Source: a virus. Taken from it: a stretch of DNA of 41,243 nt. Below are positions 39,733 to 41,243 of the stretch, piece by piece; position 1 is the first letter of the stretch, and each line of letters starts with the position of its first letter. Location: positions 1 to 41,243 of the IMG/VR virus record IMGVR_UViG_3300044639_000300. The stretch is one strand, 5' to 3'. Both the position numbers and the translations under genes were made by a program. The notes beneath the pieces are model-generated. The model was not told the DNA's origin and searched no databases. It saw only the letters and a list, made by a program, of their open reading frames with translations.

Positions 39733-41243
39733 TTAGGGAGCCGTTAAGGCGTTAAGTTGCGCTGCCGTCAACGCTGTTGGGAAGAACTTTATTTTTCTAA
39801 TAGTTGCATCAGCATAACTTTGACTAGGGACTGATCCACCAGAAACCCCTGTGCCGCCAATGCAGAATAGATTGTTTGTCAAAGGCAGTGCGATAGTTGA
39901 AGCAGTGTTCAATGCTGAGTTAGTTCCGTTGATGGAAACCATGTTGTCTGCATCTGGCGCAGGAGTACCAGCAGACAAAGCCACGGCTGCTTTAATGAGA
40001 AACGGCGCAGACAGTGCGCTGTAGTTAGTTATGTTGTCCGAACCCCAGTTGAAAGAAAGCCAGTTAGTTCCGATGGCTTGGTACAGCATAAAATCTTTGG
40101 TGGCTGTTCCTTCTGTACCAAATAACGCACCCGCAAAGTTAACTGCTGCGTTACCTGAGAACCGCTTAGTGGCTTCAACAAAGAAGGTTCCCTGCGTTGC
40201 ATTCTTCAACCATGACAACGAACCAGTTAGCGTGGTGTCGTACATACTGCAATTGTCCGCATTCCGCGTGACCTGACTCGCACCCGTAGGGATGTAGGAG
40301 GATGCGCCGGAGCCAGCCTCTAGTTGTGCGCCCCAAATGTAAATGCTCTTGCTTGCATCACCTGCAAACAATGCTTGAGCGTACACATTGAAGGTAATAG
40401 CCCCATCATTCACAACCATGAAGTGGGGATACAAAGTGGTATCAGCAGTAGTCATTGTCACAGAACACCGATACCAACCATTTGTCCCTATTGCGGTAAT
40501 TGCATAACTAGTTCCAGTAGGTGCTGGCGAGGCTGTGCTAGAAGCCTCCTGAAATGAGCCGCTACCTGTCAGATTAAATACTGCCGTGTACCTTCCACCA
40601 GCAGCAATACAAACGCCTATGCGGTTGTACCCATTTGCCTTAGCGTAGATGCTAAGGGTGTACGAAGTCGCGTTTGCTACACCAACGGTGGAGTAGATCA
40701 GATGCGGTGATGTTCCTGCATCAGATGTCAACTTTATAGCGTTTGCAGTGTTTGATGGATCATTCGATGATCCTGTTCCTAACGTACTACCTTGAATCGT
40801 GTATGTCGATGACGAAAACGTAGATGAGTTAAGCGCAAGATTGATCGACTGCCCCTCAATCAGTAGTCCCCTAGGCTCCCCAATGTTCGTAGGGCTGTAG
40901 TCGAACCGAGGGGCGTGATAGGCGGTTGTAGTTGTTGGGTAGTAAGTTTGAGCAGTGGAGCCGGGGTTTATCTGCAAGCCCCAAATGGCAACGCCTTGGG
41001 CTACAACACCAGTAAAATTTAAGCCTGTGGGGTCTGTTGATGTTGAAGAAGTCATGAACACATATACACTTGCAATTGCGGTATAAGTTCCCGTAAGTGT
41101 GATTCGATACCAACCATCATCAGTTACCTTAGTAATTGTCGCTGCTCGGTTTGGCGCAGTTCCACCAACTGCCCCTATCACACTCCCAGCACCAACTAAA
41201 CTAAAGATTACAGTAGCAGCCACATATCCAGTTGCGTTAATAC
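39733..41243 (-). CDS. Tail/adhesin-like structural protein, C-terminal part (starts at 584)
   Basis: Residues ~153-655 of a 655-aa protein beginning at 584 across the circular join (the repeat is counted in both parts). It contains a carbohydrate-binding-like jelly-roll module ending IYIWGAQLEAGSGASSYIPT (about residues 450-470), common in phage tail proteins. An earlier, weaker copy ends VAIWGLQINPGSTAQTYYPT, indicating an internal duplication. PRFDYSPTNIGEPRGLLIEG links the two. The C-terminal ~170 residues (SLSWLKNATQGTFFVEATKR) look like a laminin-G/concanavalin-type lectin domain. A receptor- or polysaccharide-binding role is likely; it lies directly after the large terminase. Confidence 0.85.
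   Translation of the reverse strand, partial: INATGYVAATVIFSLVGAGSVIGAVGGTAPNRAATITKVTDDGWYRITLTGTYTAIASVYVFMTSSTSTDPTGLNFTGVVAQGVAIWGLQINPGSTAQTYYPTTTTAYHAPRFDYSPTNIGEPRGLLIEGQSINLALNSSTFSSSTYTIQGSTLGTGSSNDPSNTANAIKLTSDAGTSPHLIYSTVGVANATSYTLSIYAKANGYNRIGVCIAAGGRYTAVFNLTGSGSFQEASSTASPAPTGTSYAITAIGTNGWYRCSVTMTTADTTLYPHFMVVNDGAITFNVYAQALFAGDASKSIYIWGAQLEAGSGASSYIPTGASQVTRNADNCSMYDTTLTGSLSWLKNATQGTFFVEATKRFSGNAAVNFAGALFGTEGTATKDFMLYQAIGTNWLSFNWGSDNITNYSALSAPFLIKAAVALSAGTPAPDADNMVSINGTNSALNTASTIALPLTNNLFCIGGTGVSGGSVPSQSYADATIRKIKFFPTALTAAQLNALTAP
41117..41243. repeat. Terminal direct repeat, copy 2 (assembly closure)
   Basis: This is an exact copy of bases 1-127. Joining the two ends restores one 655-codon reading frame, from the ATG at 584-582 through base 1 (= 41117) down to the stop at 39733. 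Confidence 0.95.

Noticed and set aside
17041-41116. A shared phage RNA polymerase promoter motif upstream of main genes
   Set aside because: I compared the gaps before the SSB, capsid, RNA polymerase and early genes by eye and found no convincing common ~20-base motif; a motif-finding run on all gaps would be decisive.

Overview
This window is an essentially complete genome of a T7-like podovirus (Autographiviridae type), assembled as a circle. The first 127 bases (1-127) are identical to the last 127 (41117-41243), so the unit genome is 41,116 bp. The window opens inside a tail/adhesin gene whose two parts join in frame across the ends. Every gene I accept is on the minus strand, so the map reads from high to low coordinates. 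The host is not determinable here. An outer-membrane-type lipoprotein and T7-type internal virion proteins point to a Gram-negative host, and the attP tRNA-Leu fragment is the best handle for identifying it.

Layout in transcription order. (1) 37.9-36.4 kb holds repeat-rich non-coding DNA with one small HELLH metallopeptidase-like gene; by analogy with T7 it probably contains the physical genome ends. (2) 36.4-33.6 kb is an early block of small, mostly unrecognised genes behind a sigma70-like promoter, interrupted by a strong terminator at 34.4 kb. (3) 33.5-31.8 kb is a lysogeny module: a MarR-type regulator, a tyrosine integrase, and a 42-bp 5' half of a tRNA-Leu(CAA) as likely attP, flanked by candidate integrase arm sites. 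This is the integrase-attP-RNA polymerase arrangement known from cyanophage P-SSP7. (4) 31.4-21.3 kb is the replication module: single-subunit RNA polymerase, gp2.5-like SSB, a PD-(D/E)XK endonuclease in the gene 3 position, primase-helicase, DNA polymerase with a LAGLIDADG homing endonuclease overlapping its 3' end, 5'-3' exonuclease, and a dATP/dGTP diphosphohydrolase-like protein.

(5) 21.3-0.6 kb is the virion module in T7 order: gp7.3-like protein, portal, scaffold, a small membrane protein plus lipoprotein cassette, capsid, terminator, tail tubes A and B, gp13-like to gp16-like internal proteins, a long repeat-rich tail fibre, a holin-like protein, and small and large terminase. (6) After the large terminase, where T7 is nearly at its end, this phage has four more genes, including a 655-aa carbohydrate-binding-like protein (split by the window ends) and a 418-aa YadA-head-like fibre. 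These probably extend or diversify receptor binding.

The genome reads as a temperate or potentially temperate T7-like phage. The most interesting points are the lysogeny module, with a regulator promoter whose geometry predicts a leaderless mRNA; the homing endonuclease on the polymerase gene; an overlapping-frame gene on the lipoprotein; T7 SRL/SRR-like short repeats; and the absence of any recognisable endolysin.
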